DNA of 64,000 bases, taken from Nematostella vectensis. Its lineage: Eukaryota > Cnidaria > Anthozoa > Actiniaria > Edwardsiidae. The notes beneath the pieces were generated by a model. The model was not told the origin of the DNA. It searched no databases and saw only the letters and a list, made by a program, of their open reading frames with translations. The translations under genes and the position numbers were made by a program. The stretch covers positions 3,746,092-3,810,091 of the forward strand of contig NC_064044.1 in NCBI RefSeq assembly GCF_932526225.1. Direction: 5' to 3'. This document shows, piece after piece, positions 32,572 to 45,929 of the stretch (position 1 is its first letter; every line of letters begins with the position of its first letter).

Positions 32572-35500
32572 ATGTCGAATAAGGACCCGGTGGACGAGGA
32601 GGAATTAGACGCTAAGAGACCAAGCAGGGGTAAAAGATACAGCTTGCGGCCGGTTACACGGGAATCGAGGACTAAACTTGCCGCACTAGCGGCCTTAGAG
32701 GAAGAAAGCGATTGGTGCGACTACTGCTTCAAGAGCTCACACCGACACAAGAAGTATGCTCACTTACGATCAAACAGAGAGTGCGCAACGGCAAGAGAAA
32801 GAAGCCGGATGCACTCACTCAATGACGCCTTCGACAGCCTCAGAAAAGCCATCCCTAAAACAAACTATAACCAGGAGGAGAAACCCTCTAAAATTGCGAC
32901 TTTAAGACTTGCGATCCACTATATTGCGGCGCTATCGGACATTCTAGGGAAACCTATACCTGAGCCTGAACCGAAGGAAGCGAGAAGGGATGGGGAATCT
33001 CGAGCAAAGAGGGCGCGCTTGGATGATACTCAAGAGCTAAATTCCCCTTCAGGAGATTCCAGCTCAAATATTCCTACTGATAACGAGTCTGAGGGTTCAC
33101 CAGAGAGTTTTATCTTCGAACAAGGTAAACCCCCTCTTGATGCCTTTGATGTAAACACACAATAATCACACTTAACCCTGCCTTTCATGAATGTGTACTA
33201 AGGGGCTATTATACCCGAATAACTTTAAGTTCGAGTCGATCAGTTTTGTAAAGCAGGGTTTAAACACGGGGTAATGTTCTTTTTTCTCCTTCGTTCCTTT
33301 CCGGGATTACTGTTGTCCTTCTCTATAATTCTTCTCTAAATATAATGATATTGTTGTCCTTCTCTATAATAATGATTCGCAAGTCTAAAAGTTTGACTCG
33401 GTACAGTAACGCCGCTAAAGCAGGTTTTTAACCTGGCTAAAATTGGATATATAAGGTTCTCTTCTTCTTCCGTTTGAGATAATTGTTCTTCTTCTACAAA
33501 TGATCACCCTCGAGGAAAGTAAATAAGCTTAAAATTTCGGGTTGATAAGTGTGTACAATATTTTTTTTAGCTTTTTTAAAACACAAGGCTAGGATAAAAT
33601 TGAGATATTTACACTTTTTGTTGCGATTGTCTTTCGTTTGTTTCCAGGACAATTTTTGTCCTTTAGCAAAATGTAACTAAGTGGATAGCACACAAAACTA
33701 AGCGATCAGTATTGATGCTGTTAGTATGACATCCTTTAACAAGTTACTTCACTAATAAAGTTATCATTTATACCCTTGATCTGCAAAGCGACCCTTTTTA
33801 AGTGGTTAATTATAAACGTTTCTAATTCTAAATAATAGCTATTAAGTTCAGTTCTTTAGCATTAGATGTGTTTCTACATTGCATTTATTCAAGAGTTCAT
33901 CCCCTATTTGTGGTGAAATTCTAATATACTGTAATAGTGCAAAGGAATTTTCAAACTAGCCCATGAACTCTTTAATGTGAGCGTGAAAGAAATTTTAAAA
34001 ATGCCTAATTGGCCCTCATTTATTTTCTTGAAGAAGCTAGTTGAAGCTAATTTTATCTTCAGATTTACTAGCTTATGTACTATAGCAATCCTTTAAAAGT
34101 GCAATCCAACCCTAACTCAATCCATTATGTTTGTCAAACTACTATATCGAATACAAATGTCATTCTGCTCAAAATATTTGTTGGGAGGACATTTATGTGG
34201 GTTGTTGTCTACATATCTGTACGTTAAAACTTTATTCGTTTTCCAACAGAATCTTTTTCTAAGGATTTAAAAAAAAAATAGAAATTGCAAAAAAAGCTAA
34301 TTAAAAGAAGTCCCACTTTCCCTTTATATTTAAGGATACTCTCCCATATGGTTCCCCCTTCCTTCCTTAGATTCCCGATAACATGAGCTGCTATTTGTTT
34401 TATCTCTCGAAATGTCGTATCGAAATCAAACACATTAATCTATTGCCGGGGCAAGTAAAATACTGCTTGTTCTTAGATGCAGGTTTTCTAAAAAGAACTT
34501 GGAAAAATTGGCTTTCGTGGGTGGGACCACCCGCGGCCTTTTACCCTTGCTGCGCCATTAGGATAATAAGCCCCGCGCCAAGATACGCTCGGGTTTATTA
34601 AATAATATGATGTGCAGATGGTCCTTGCATTAGTTCTTTACATTAATATTTGCAGACTTTGCTTTGTCTCTTTTAGTGCTGTGTATACTTTTGTCAAAGG
34701 GACTGAACGCTCTACATGGATTTATTTTTTCTTGTCGACAAATGCGACTTTGAAGCATACATGCACAGTCCTAAGACTCCACAAATCGGTTCATTAATCC
34801 TATTGAGGTATACCAACAGAATTTTTAAAAGGATTTTCATATCAAGAAAATTTAGCCAAAAGTTATCGTTTTTGACAAACGCGGTCACTTCCATATAAGG
34901 AAACTAATATTATTCCTTATTTGGAAAAACTGAATGATTCTTATCATTTTAAAGGTTGCCGTACTGCAGGTGCTTCGTTAACTTTATGAATTGTAATCAG
35001 GAGAGAAAAACAGTGACTTTGACCATCCTTGGTCAATGGAGAAAGTCTCTGAAAAAAAAACTAAGATTCCTCGGGAACAGTCCCTCAAAAGGACAACGTT
35101 TTCTTCATATATCACGATTTGAGAAGACACTCCCCTCTGCAAAATATGGGGCTAGAAATATTTAAACTTAATAAAGAAACTGCCCCCCGATCACACACAC
35201 AGCATCACACTAGCACCCTATACTCAAGGCTTTCATTTGATACATATTAGAGTTTACAGAATCCTTAAGGCGGCCCGAATCCCGTTTTCCAGTTAACTTC
35301 GGTGACAAAATTATCAAACCATCGTTGTTTAACAAAAATTTGGTTCCTGTTACTGGTGAGCAAAATCACAATCAAGGTAACCCAAATCCCGTACCAAGTA
35401 ACCGAAATCCCGTAGCAAGTAACCCAAATCCCGTACCAAGTAACCCAAATCCCGTACCAAGTTACCCAAATCCCGTACCAAGTTACCCAAATCCCGTACC

Positions 35501-35690
35501 AAGTAACCCAAATACCGTAACAATTAGTAACCCAATCCCGTACCAAGTAACCAAAATCCCTTGCCCATGATCATCGTCTCACTTGTGTTTCTCGTCTTCA
35601 GGATTGTGGTACCTCGCGGAACAAGACGATGATCCCGATTCACTTCTGAACGTCGAGGAGACGTACGGACTTAGACCACTTACCACGTGA
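32572..35690 (+). CDS. Group A bHLH transcription factor 1, two exons
   Basis: Exon 1 is 32572-33124 and exon 2 is 35602-35690, joining in frame (phase 1) to 213 aa. An in-frame TGA at 32563 fixes the start. The bHLH domain is at residues 68-125: basic region [16 protein letters not shown], then helix 2 [20 protein letters not shown], with an Atonal-superfamily flavour (RMHxLNDAF, YIxALS). The N-terminus is charged; the C-terminus has an acidic, Ser-rich stretch. Exon 2 encodes a tail ending in [15 protein letters not shown]. If the donor at 33125 (CAAG/GTAAAC) is not used, the ORF reads on to a stop at 33163-33165, giving a 197-aa form. Exact family unassigned. Likely a nuclear E-box-binding factor acting as a heterodimer with an E-protein. 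Confidence 0.82.
35360..35565 (+). repeat. 21-bp minisatellite before the bHLH 1 terminal exon
   Basis: About nine units of the form AAGTAACCCAAATCCCGTACC. The array ends about 35 bp before the exon 2 acceptor (AG at 35600-35601). Confidence 0.9.
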
Positions 35691-38600
35691 CCCGCCTAGA
35701 ACAATGAGCGATCGTACGAACTCAAAACCAACCACGTGACCCACCTAGACCAATGAGCGATCGTTCATAGGCTTGGTAATCTGTCGATTGATTCGCCATT
35801 TTTGTGTTGCGCGTGGGACTGGGTCGAGTTGAAAGCCAATAGCATAAGGGACAACATGGCGTCGTAAACACATTGATGTGATACTGAATGAAAGCTAGTA
35901 AATGGACAGTCAGTTTCGGCAATTCAGCTCCCGGAATTTTTTTGTTAGTTAGATTCGCAACATTAACATTGACATCGTTCCGAAAGATGTAATTGTTGAT
36001 GTTGTAAATCTAAATAATGTATAAGAGGACGCAATTCAACATCAGCGTCGACGACGCTATGTGTACCTTTATATGTCCAAGCATGCTGTTTACTTATAAA
36101 CTCGACCCACTTTCCCTGCGTGCTGTGCTCACTAATCATAAAGATTAAGAAGAAAAGTCCCAAAAAAACTTCAATCAATTCTTGGATTCATTAAAGCTGG
36201 ACGAAACCAGAAGAAAACCAAACGATATTAAGACATTTTTTCATTAATTTCTCAACACAAACAGACGTGTGATTTATTGATGTGTAAATATTTATGGTTG
36301 CGTTCATTATAAAACCGACGTTTTAACAGTACATGCCACCATATTTACAAATACGACAAATATATTTTATAAACGAAGTAAAATGCGTCCATCGAATATA
36401 AACGCAATAGTTACTACGATCTAATGTCTGAGGTATTTTATCTTTATTTGCGCTTGACTTGAGCATTCATAAATAATACTGTGCTCAGGCCTGTAGGGGG
36501 GGGTTGGGGGTGGATTGCCCACACAACGGCCGCAGGCCCACTTTCGGTTCTCAATAGACGTGCTATTTGTACACAAATTTGAAGCCAAATCCGACAATAA
36601 ACATCCCGTGGAGATACTGAAAGGAAAATCCCGGGTACGAGCCTGATGCTTTAGAGAGCCTGTCCGTGAATATGACCGGTCAGATGCCGCATTCATTTTA
36701 GCACAGTTTTATAAAGTGTGAATTCAAAAATTCTCCATACCATTCCTGGAAGTGGCCAAAATAGTGTTTCTAGGAAAAGATATCGGAAATCGCCACTTAA
36801 AGGCCCAAGCAGGAGGGTGTGGGGGGGGGGAGGGGGTGTTTTTAATGTATTATAAAACATAACCGAATAAATTGTGAAATATTTGTTGTAACTTCCTCCA
36901 CATACAGTTAACGTCCGGTTTTTTCCGTAGTGCGTTCATAGCAGGTAGCGACGCAATTTCCATTTTAATTGAATTGAAAAAATTACCATTGAAACATAGT
37001 TCTTGTCTAAATCAGCATGGTACAGTCTATTTAAAAACTAATGGCAAATTGCTCACTGCTGTCTTTTCCCTCCTGCATTAGGAAATCATATATTATTGCC
37101 CAACAAATTTTATAGGCTTGTTCGGATGTGTCAACTTTTACTCAATGGTTCATGCAACAAAGTTTTATAAAAAGCTCTCATTCACCATTTAACTCTATGA
37201 ATCGTATTACGCCAGCGCCACCCTGCTTTATACTGGTCGCGCGATGACTGAAAGGAGAGCTCCCCTCCCCTCCCTAGCCAGTTTTCTTAGCTCGCTCGAC
37301 CAATTCCTTATTTGGACATTACATAACATAAATGGGAGTCCGCTCAATCATTTTTTTTGTGCTTTTTTTGCGCACGAGAACAGTACAAGTCGACAAATTC
37401 CCGTCACTTATGAACTCCACGACGGAAACTCGACGGACACTACACAAAGTCGCATCAAAATTTAAAAAGTCACATTTTATATTTTGCTTTTAAATACTTG
37501 CTAATTAAAAAAAATTTTCTTCCTTACTTGCTGTTTGTGAAATTAGCTTATTAGAAACATTTCTCCTTCTTGAGCGGGGAGCCGTGTTTCAAAAGAAGAA
37601 CCAAAAAATTGACCATTGACACCTTTTATGATCAAACACGATACGCAGCCTCGCTTCCAAACCCCAATAAAAAGGCTTGAGCCCACACAGCTTGTCATAG
37701 TCCACGATTGCAAAGTTCAGCCTTCAATAACCTTCACTAGCCATTACTAGCCTTCACTAGTGAGGGGAAACCTTTAAAGTTCAAAAGAAAACTAGAGGAT
37801 CCATAATTTCTTTTAATTTTTCTTGGTGCGGGATTCGGAGTAGCAATGTCACAGACACAATCGAGATTTTGTAAAGAAATATGTCACATAGACAGGTGGG
37901 ATTTGGGATAGCTAGGTGCACACAAAGCAGGATTCAGGGATAGAAAAGTCGCACACACAAGCGGGATTCGGGATAGAACTGTGTAACATGGGATCGGGAT
38001 TGAGGAAAATGACGGAAAAGGTTAATACGGTGTAAAAATTACTAATGCTCATAATATGGAATTTGAGGTAATTATGCTGTGGACCTAAAGTCAGTGAAAT
38101 CAGTGCATTTTAGCGGCTTATTGTACATTGCACGAAATATAGTCATTGGTATCCCGATGGGGAAAAATTAAATTTTTCTATAGAGAAATTTTTTCCGCAC
38201 TCAGATTTAGTAAGACAGACCAAAACAGAAACAAAACGAACTTAAAAAAGGGAGCTACTTAAACACAGTGCTTAGAAAATTGAAGATAATAGAAAACTTC
38301 CCAGTGAGAATATTATATTGTATATATTTTTTAACTTAAGTGTAAGTGTTTTCCTCTTTTGTTCTGAGTCCGTTAGAGTCTGTTATTATCATCATAATTG
38401 ATGTGTAAGATCGCGTGTGAATCCTTTTTACGTATTTTTACGGTGCTAATAAGCAGCCCCGCTGACCTCCACCTTACTAATAACCCCCTTAATCACCTAG
38501 CGTGTTCGCGGGCGCTATGTCTTTCCCTTTTAATATCAAACAGGAAAGAAAAAACGGATTAAAAAAGCATGATTCTTGTTTTATTTTCAAGGCGCCTAGT

Positions 38601-38970
38601 TTATTCATAAACAGTTAGCCGGGGATTTGTTTGTGTAACGCAGGTGGTCCGAAAATGCTAATGCCTGGAATAATTGACAGATGATGAGACGTTAAGCCCC
38701 GACGACTTGAATATGTATCACTTGGCTTCACCACAAGTCCAGGTGTCGAAGTTCAATACACTTGCCATGGTAGCGCGCGGATCAGCCGAGAGCGATACCT
38801 TTTGCGAGAAAACCACTGTCGCATCAAGCGAGCGCGATAGATTATAGATTCCTATTCCCTTGGTCTTGACTTGGTTGGGTAATTTAAGCAATTTGACGCT
38901 AGTAATACGCCTTCAAGGGATTCAAGGAAGTGGAATATTCATTCCTTTGCCAGTTGCTGAGGATTTGAGG
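35691..38970. other. Intergenic region between bHLH genes 1 and 2
   Basis: No gene recognised. The first 75 bp contain a tandem duplication (about 45 bp) of the stop-codon region of bHLH 1, sharing CCACGTGACCC and CAATGAGCGATCGT at 35683-35720 and 35731-35766. G-rich tracts lie at 36495-36515 and 36818-36835. Diffuse repeats containing GGGATTCGGGATAG occur at 37830-38000. Confidence 0.55.
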
Positions 38971-38975
38971 GAGGC

Positions 38976-41366
38976 ATGGAGGAGTCTATAGCAGTACAAG
39001 ACAAGGATATGTGCTCAAAGCGGGGGAAGCGGGGAACAATGACAAACGGGAAGCGAAAAAAGGACAAATCGAAAAAGACAAACTCGTGGAAGCATTCAAA
39101 TCGATCTAGAAGACTAATAGCAAATGCACGAGAGAGATCGCGAATTCATACTATGAGTGAAGCGTTTGAAAGTTTGCGCAAAGCTGTACCTAGCTATTCA
39201 CAAGACCAGAAATTATCAAAACTTGCAATATTACGGTTGGCGACGAGCTACATATCGGCTCTTGCGGACTTGACAGAAAGCGATACGTCGGCTAAATCGT
39301 TAAAACATTTCGCGGAGTGTGTTGAGCAGTGTACGAGAGCTCTACAGGCAGAAGGAAGAGCTAAACGAAAAGGGTGAGTTACACTAAACGAGCGAATTGT
39401 ATAAGAAACGAGCGATTTTAAATTTCGAGTGAAAAACATGAACCGATCTTAAAAATCACAGACTTTAAGACAATATTTGTAAGTTTAAAAAATCGCTTAC
39501 AAGCTGCCAAAACAATTTCAATTAACACACAGTTAGAAAGAAATTGCAACGGCTATTTTATATTCAGTCCGTAAGGAATTTGATTTGCTATTTTTGCGGG
39601 CGTCCAAACGTTTTAATTCCAGATTTTAGTTCCATTTGATTGTTTATATTTGACCTCTTTTCTTAAGCCTTGTATAAAGTTATACAGAAATAGCTGACGG
39701 CTGTTGAGTTCTCACTGACATAGTTCTGACTATTTCCGACTCAAACGTAGACACAAGTACGATTTCTTTTATCGATAGCCACGAGGCTTGGTGGTATTTT
39801 GAAAGGAAAGGTAAATGAAACACAAGACAAATTGTAAAGAAAAGAGTTGAAGGTTTGGTTTAACACCTGGCCAAGAGCAGAACTTGAGTTGCATTGCGGT
39901 GTTTATTAAAAGCAAGTCAGTAGCCAATCAGAGTTTAGTTTTCCTTAAAGACAATGGGGTAGCCCTATTACTGCGAAACACACCTGTCGAATACACACTG
40001 ACATAAACTCACAAACCACCGGCAATAACTTTCTAAACTAAATCCCCATCAATAATTTTTTTTCTGAGAAACTAAAAGTTCACTTCCAAAAGCATAATTT
40101 ATAGTTTCCAATTTTCAAAGAAAAATGTCAAAGTGGTTAAAGTCCTCATAAATTGACAAATTAGATTCGTAACATCGTTCATTTGTCTAACTAGCGCTTT
40201 TAGGCCTGTTTGTTAAACAACAGCAAATCAAAAGAGCGTATACATAATGAATGAAATAAAATCACTCTCGCTTTTAAAGCAATTACCTGTGTTTTTGGCG
40301 AGAAAATTGCCCTTTTAAACGTGTTGACAAAATCGAAAATGTACCGTAGTGATTTACGCGGCATACTTCATGTGTTTTTTTTTTCGTTTAAATATTTCGA
40401 TATTCGAGGTTTGTAAGACTGTCTAAGCCTCTAAACACACGAACACACGTTATCGTTTAAAGCACACTGTATTTTCCATAGATTGAAAACAAATTATCTT
40501 AGACTGAAAACTAAAATTGAAATAGATTAACTAATTAAAAATTGTTATTCATAGTTTAAAAACTGCTTTTCATAAATTGCAAACTAATTTTTATATGTGA
40601 CATTTCACTGAATTGAAAACCTGCTTTTTAAAGATTTAAAAAGAAGATACTTATCGTAGACCAACAACTGCGAAAATACCTTTCAAATAGTTCGCCCGCT
40701 GTTTTTAATGGTCGGGTGAAAAAAAGGAACATATAGCAGACATGTTGGCTCTTGGCTTTTTATGATCTGCGTATGGTTGGCGTATGCCCTGTTTTTGTCT
40801 GCGAAATTGATTTCCGTCATAGGACAAAGCTAAACGCATCAAAATACTCGTGCGGGGCAACCGCCACGACCGCCCATTTCATTGTTGTTTTCAGACGAGT
40901 ATTATAGAAATATCCTTCTTAGTGGAATCGCGGCTTCTTTTGACTGCCTACAGGCCTGATTTTAGTTTATTTTCAGTGACTTTTCTCCATTGACTAATGG
41001 TCACTGTTACTGTTTTTCTCTCGTTTACGAAGCACCTGCGGTACTGGGTACGGCAACCTTAAAGAACCTTGCAAGATTCTTTCCAAATAAGGAATATAGT
41101 AGTTTCCTTATATTTAATTTCCTTATATTTAATTTCCTTATATTTCATTTTGTTTTATTTTATTAGCTTCGCCACAATAGGCGGGGTAGCCGCAACTGCA
41201 TGACCATAAACTGCGGACCCTTTGTGAAATATTCCCCATTCCCTTACCCGTACTTTTTCTTTGCTACTGATATCCAATTTTAATACAATAGCTTATCAAG
41301 CAAACTCTGTTTAATTTCAGAACAAGAAAATACAGCTCGTCTTTAGCGGGGGACGACTTATGCTAG
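38976..41366 (+). CDS. ATOH8: ATOH8/Net-family bHLH transcription factor, two exons
   Basis: Exon 1 (38976-39373) carries the bHLH at residues 45-99. The basic region ANARERSRIHTMSEAFESLR and helix 2 QKLSKLAILRLATSYISAL match the ATOH8/Net family closely. After it comes the family's signature C-terminal block ECVEQCTRALQAEGRAKRK. A GTGAGT donor follows at 39374. An acceptor at 41319-41320 (TTTAATTTCAG) joins in frame to a short exon (41321-41366) adding about 14 residues, total 147 aa. Without splicing the ORF ends two codons later. An upstream in-frame TGA supports the ATG. The N-terminus is short and lysine-rich compared with vertebrate ATOH8. The second exon is inferred; the family assignment is firm. 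Confidence 0.88.
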
Positions 41367-42480
41367 TCAGATCAACCATGTATGTACGCTGGTCTCGAAT
41401 CAGCGAATCAGCTCCAGTCATTCGGTGTCGGGAAAACACTTATTGGTCAGCAATGGACTTTTAGCGATCGAACCATCTACCTCCGAACTACTCATTGACG
41501 CTTATCCACTGGCGGATCTCACTCTAGAAAATAGCGAGTCGAAACCATGGCGACCACAGTTCGGCAAAGTTAACAGAAAACAATAGAAAATTTAGGCAGA
41601 CATGAAACGGGTGTTTCCTAGTTTTTCTCCAAACTTTGTAAAATGTAGGACTCCAGACTTCAAACTTCGGGGCCTAACGAGGACGAATAATCCTAAACCT
41701 TAAAAGAAAGGGGTTATTTTTCAGCGAGATTATATCGAAAACACTTGGCTTTTAGATGTCGACCTATTTAACAAATTAGCAAAATTATTTATTTGGTCAA
41801 GGAGAAGCAAATTATATTTTTAATCATATGAGCATGCGTTTTTTTCAAAGGTTTTAGCGTTTAAAAATTTAGGGGTAATGCAAACGGAGAAGAAGATAAA
41901 TAAATAAGACAAGCTTTTTTAAAAAATGCTGAAGAAATAATATATTCGTTATACGAAGTCCTACATTATGTTATTTAAAGTTATTTGACAAATGCATTTG
42001 TATGTTATGTCTATCTCTGTCTATAAAACGAATATACTTCATTCAAAAACCAAGCTCTTCATAATTTTGCTCATTTTTATTGTTGACTAAATGGGACTTA
42101 GTTTAAAGAAAACAAAATTTCATTTATGCCTTACATATTTGACAACAGTTTCAAGTTTCTGCTTGTGAACCCTCATTTATTAATATATTGTAGAAGAGAC
42201 TCTTGTAGGCATTTAGCTTTAAGATCTACGAAAATTCGTCTCGTCGTGGAAGCGTTCTGTTGAAAAATGGTGTGTATTTTTCGGTTAGAATTGACAAAAC
42301 AGAGAGTGAACTTCGGTTTTATTTCCTAATTATAGTTGGAGATGACACACAGGGCCGTATCCAATTGTTACGTTAAATGATATCATTAGGAAAAATGCGG
42401 CGGCCGAAAAGTGGGTAATTGCTTATTGAGGAATTTTAATGCTACTGTGCTTCTTCTATGTTACTGAGAAACCCCCTCAG
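41367..42480. other. Intergenic region, no gene recognised
   Basis: AT-rich spacer between ATOH8 and the satellite block; no ORF or repeat of note. Intron 1 of ATOH8 (39374-41320) likewise holds only a CCAAATAAGGAATATAGTAG motif at 41086 followed by three TTTCCTTATATTTAA repeats. Confidence 0.5.
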
Positions 42481-42489
42481 CCAATCCTA

Positions 42490-45018
42490 CCTCGCTCCCC
42501 TCTACGAACACACTACTTGCTCCCCTCTACGAACACACTCCTTGCTTCCCTCTATGAACACACTCCTTGCTTCCCTCTACGAACACACTACTTGCTTCCG
42601 TCTACGAACACACTCCTTGCTTCCCTCTATGAACACACTCCTTGCTCCCCTCTACGAACACACTCCTTGCTTCCCTCTATGAACACACTACTTGCTTCCC
42701 TCTACGAACACACTCCTTGCTTCCCTCTACGAACACACTCCTTGCTCCCCTCTACGAACACACTCCTTGCTCCCCTCTACGAACACACTCCTTGCTCCCC
42801 TCTACGAACACACTCCTTGCTCCCCTTTACGAACACACTCCTTGCTTCCCTCTACGAACACACTCCTTACTCCCCTCTACGAACACACTCCTTGCTTCCC
42901 TCTACGAACAAACTCCTTGCTTCCCTCTACGAACACACTACTTGCTTCCCTCTACGAACACACTCCTTGCTTCCCTCTACGAACACACTCCTTGCTTCCC
43001 TCTACGAACACACTCCTTGCTTCCCTCTACGAACACACTCCTTGCTTCCCTCTACGAACACACTCCTTGCTTCCCTCTACGAACACACTCCTTGCTTCCC
43101 TCTACGAACACACTACTTGCTCCCCTCTACGAACACACTCCTTGCCCCTCTCTACGAACACACTCCTTGCTTCCCTCTACGAACACACTCCTTGCTTCCC
43201 TCTACGAACACACTCCTTGCTTCCCTCTACGAGCACACTACTTGCTTCCCTCTACGAACACACTCCTTGCTTCCCTCTACGAACACACTCCTTGCTTCCC
43301 TCTACGAACACACTCCTTGCTTCCCTCTACGAACACACTCCTTGCTTCCCTCTATGAACACACTCCTTGCTTCCCTCTACGAACACACTACTTGCTCCCC
43401 TCTACGAACACACTCCTTGCCCCTCTCTACGAACACACTCCTTGCTTCCCTCTACGAACACACTCCTTGCTTCCGTCTACGAACACACTCCTTGCTTCCC
43501 TCTATGAACACACTCCTTGCTCCCCTCTACGAACACACTCCTTGCTTCCCTCTATGAACACACTACTTGCTTCCCTCTACGAACACACTCCTTGCTTCCC
43601 TCTACGAACACACTCCTTGCTTCCCTCTACGAACAAACTCCTTGCTTCCCTCTACGAACACACTACTTGCTTCCCTCTACGAACACACTCCTTGCTTCCC
43701 TCTACGAACACACTACTTGCTTCCCTCTACGAACACACTCCTTGCTTCCCTCTACGAACACACTCCTTGCTCCCCTCTACGAACACACTACTTGCTTCCC
43801 TCTACGAACACACTCCTTGCTCCCCTCTACGAACACACTCCTTGCTTCCCTCTACGAACACACTCCTTGCTTCCCTCTACGAACACACTCCTTGCTCCCC
43901 TCTACGAACACACTCCTTGCTCCCCTCTACGAACACACTCCTTGCTCCCCTCTACGAACACACTCCTTGCTCCCCTCTACGAACACACTCCTTGCTCCCC
44001 TCTACGAACACACTCCTTGCTTCCCTCTACGAACACACTCCTTGCTCCCCTCTACGAACACACTCCTTGCTTCCCTCTACGAACACACTCCTTGCTTCCC
44101 TCTACGAACACACTCCTTGCTTCCCTCTACGAACACACTCCTTGCTTCCCTCTACGAACACACTACTTGCTTTCCACTACGAACACACTCCTTGCTTCCC
44201 TCTACGAACACACTCTTTGCTTCCCTCTACGAACACACTCCTTGCTTCCCTCTATGAACACACTACTTGCTTCCCTCTACGAACAAACTCCTTGCTTCCC
44301 TCTACGAACACACTACTTGCTTCCCTCTACGAACGCACTCCTTGCTTCCCTCTACGAACACACTCCTTGCTCCCCTCTACGAACACACTCCTTGCTTCCC
44401 TCTACGAACACACTTCTTGCTTCCCTCTACGAACAAACTCCTTGCTTCCCTCTACGAACACACTACTTGCTTCCCTCTACGAACACACTCCTTGCTTCCC
44501 TCTACGAACGCACTCCTTGCTTCCCTCTACGAACACACTCCTTGCTCCCCTCTACGAACACACTTCTTGCTTCCCTCTACGAACACACTCCTTGCTTCCC
44601 TCTATGAACACACTACTTGCTTCCCTCTACGAACACACTCCTTGCTTCCCTCTACGAACACACTCCTTGCTCCCCTCTACGAACACACTCCTTGCTTCCC
44701 TCTACGAACACACTCCTTGCTTCCCTCTACGAACACACTCCTTGCTTCCCTCTACGAACAGAATCCTTGCTCCCCTCTACGAACACACTCCTTGCTTCCC
44801 TCTACGAACAGAATCCTTGCTCCCCTCTACGAACACACTCCTTGCTTCCCTCTACGAACACACTCCTTGCTTCCCACTGCGAACACACGTCTTGCTCCCC
44901 TCTATGAACACACTCCTTGCTTCCCACTGCGAACACACTCCTTGCTTCCCTCTACGAACACACTCCTTGCTCCCCTCTATGAACACACTCCTTTGTTCCC
45001 TTCTACGAACACACTTCT
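42490..45018 (+). repeat. 25-bp minisatellite, about 100 units
   Basis: The unit is TTGCTTCCCTCTACGAACAC plus ACTCC, with few variants (TCCCCTC for TTCCCTC, TATGAA for TACGAA, ACTAC for ACTCC). Since 25 is not a multiple of 3 yet no + frame contains a stop, all three + frames stay open, which gives a spurious 813-codon ORF. I do not regard it as a gene. Confidence 0.97.
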
Positions 45019-45470
45019 TGATGGTCGTGGTGGTGGCGATGATCGTGGTGGTGGTGGTGGTGATACTAATACGTCATGTATAATTTAACTATGACCTTTG
45101 ACTATGTCCAATAAAGCAATTACTTTTGTTTTATTTTCTCGTATTCTTGTAACAAAGTCAGAAAAAGCAAACTGTTTAGCATTTACCGATTTTTTTGTAT
45201 CCTTTAGCTTTTGCAGCCTCGGAGCAGCGGCAAAGAAGGCTGAAAGCGAAAGATTTTTAAAATTAATATGCTACACCGTAGCTAACGGAGAGGGCAACCA
45301 GAAACAGTTAGCTGCTTTCGTCACGCTGCAAAATCAGAAGAAGAAAAAACAAACAAGTAACGTGATGATTGGAAGCAAACGGACTGATCCCCCTACCCCC
45401 TCAAACCTCCTTCCCACATTTTCCCCTTCTTTACGTTGGTCTACCAGTCCCACAAGAAGATAATGTTACA
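45019..45470. other. Unique spacer between arrays; possible exon unproven
   Basis: Starts with a (GGTGGT)n stretch. A frame at about 45195-45360 reads AAKKAESERFLKLICYTVAN and on to a lysine run, and is preceded by a TTTAG/TTTTGCAG acceptor-like sequence. It looks mildly protein-like, but I recognise no family and no partner exons. Confidence 0.3.
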
Positions 45471-45640
45471 GGTACCCATCCCCCCTCCCCCCCCCCACAC
45501 ACACTACCACTTACCATTACCACTTACCCTCCCCCACACACACACACACTACCACTTACCCCTCCCCCCCACACACACTACCACTTACCCCCCCCCTCCC
45601 CACACACACACACACATACACTACCACTACCCTTTGCACC
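45471..45640 (+). repeat. CA/CCCCC-rich simple repeat
   Basis: Several copies of a CACACACACACTACCACTTACC CTCCCCCC-type unit with expanding CA and C runs. Confidence 0.85.
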
Positions 45641-45929
45641 CTACCATGTCTTTTCCCTTCCCACACTTACTCTATTACGTAGGTCTGTTCTTCGCGGTAA
45701 GGGGGCTGACGGGTCCAGATCGGTTATTAAGAGCCTGTACCCACCAACCTAACCCCACCATCCCCCCCTGGCGGGTTTTTGCCACCTTCTCTTAGCCCTA
45801 ACCAATTCCTCCCGACCCGACTAATACCCCTATCACCCTCCCTCCCGTGCACCTCACCATACCACTACCCCTATTACCCTCCCTGGCGGACTGTCTCCAC
45901 CCTCTCTTTACCCCAAACCCACACCACAC

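Noticed and set aside
42642-45083. 813-codon ORF in the 25-bp array
   Set aside because: The open frame follows from a stop-free repeat unit and exists in all three sense frames; no sign of a gene.
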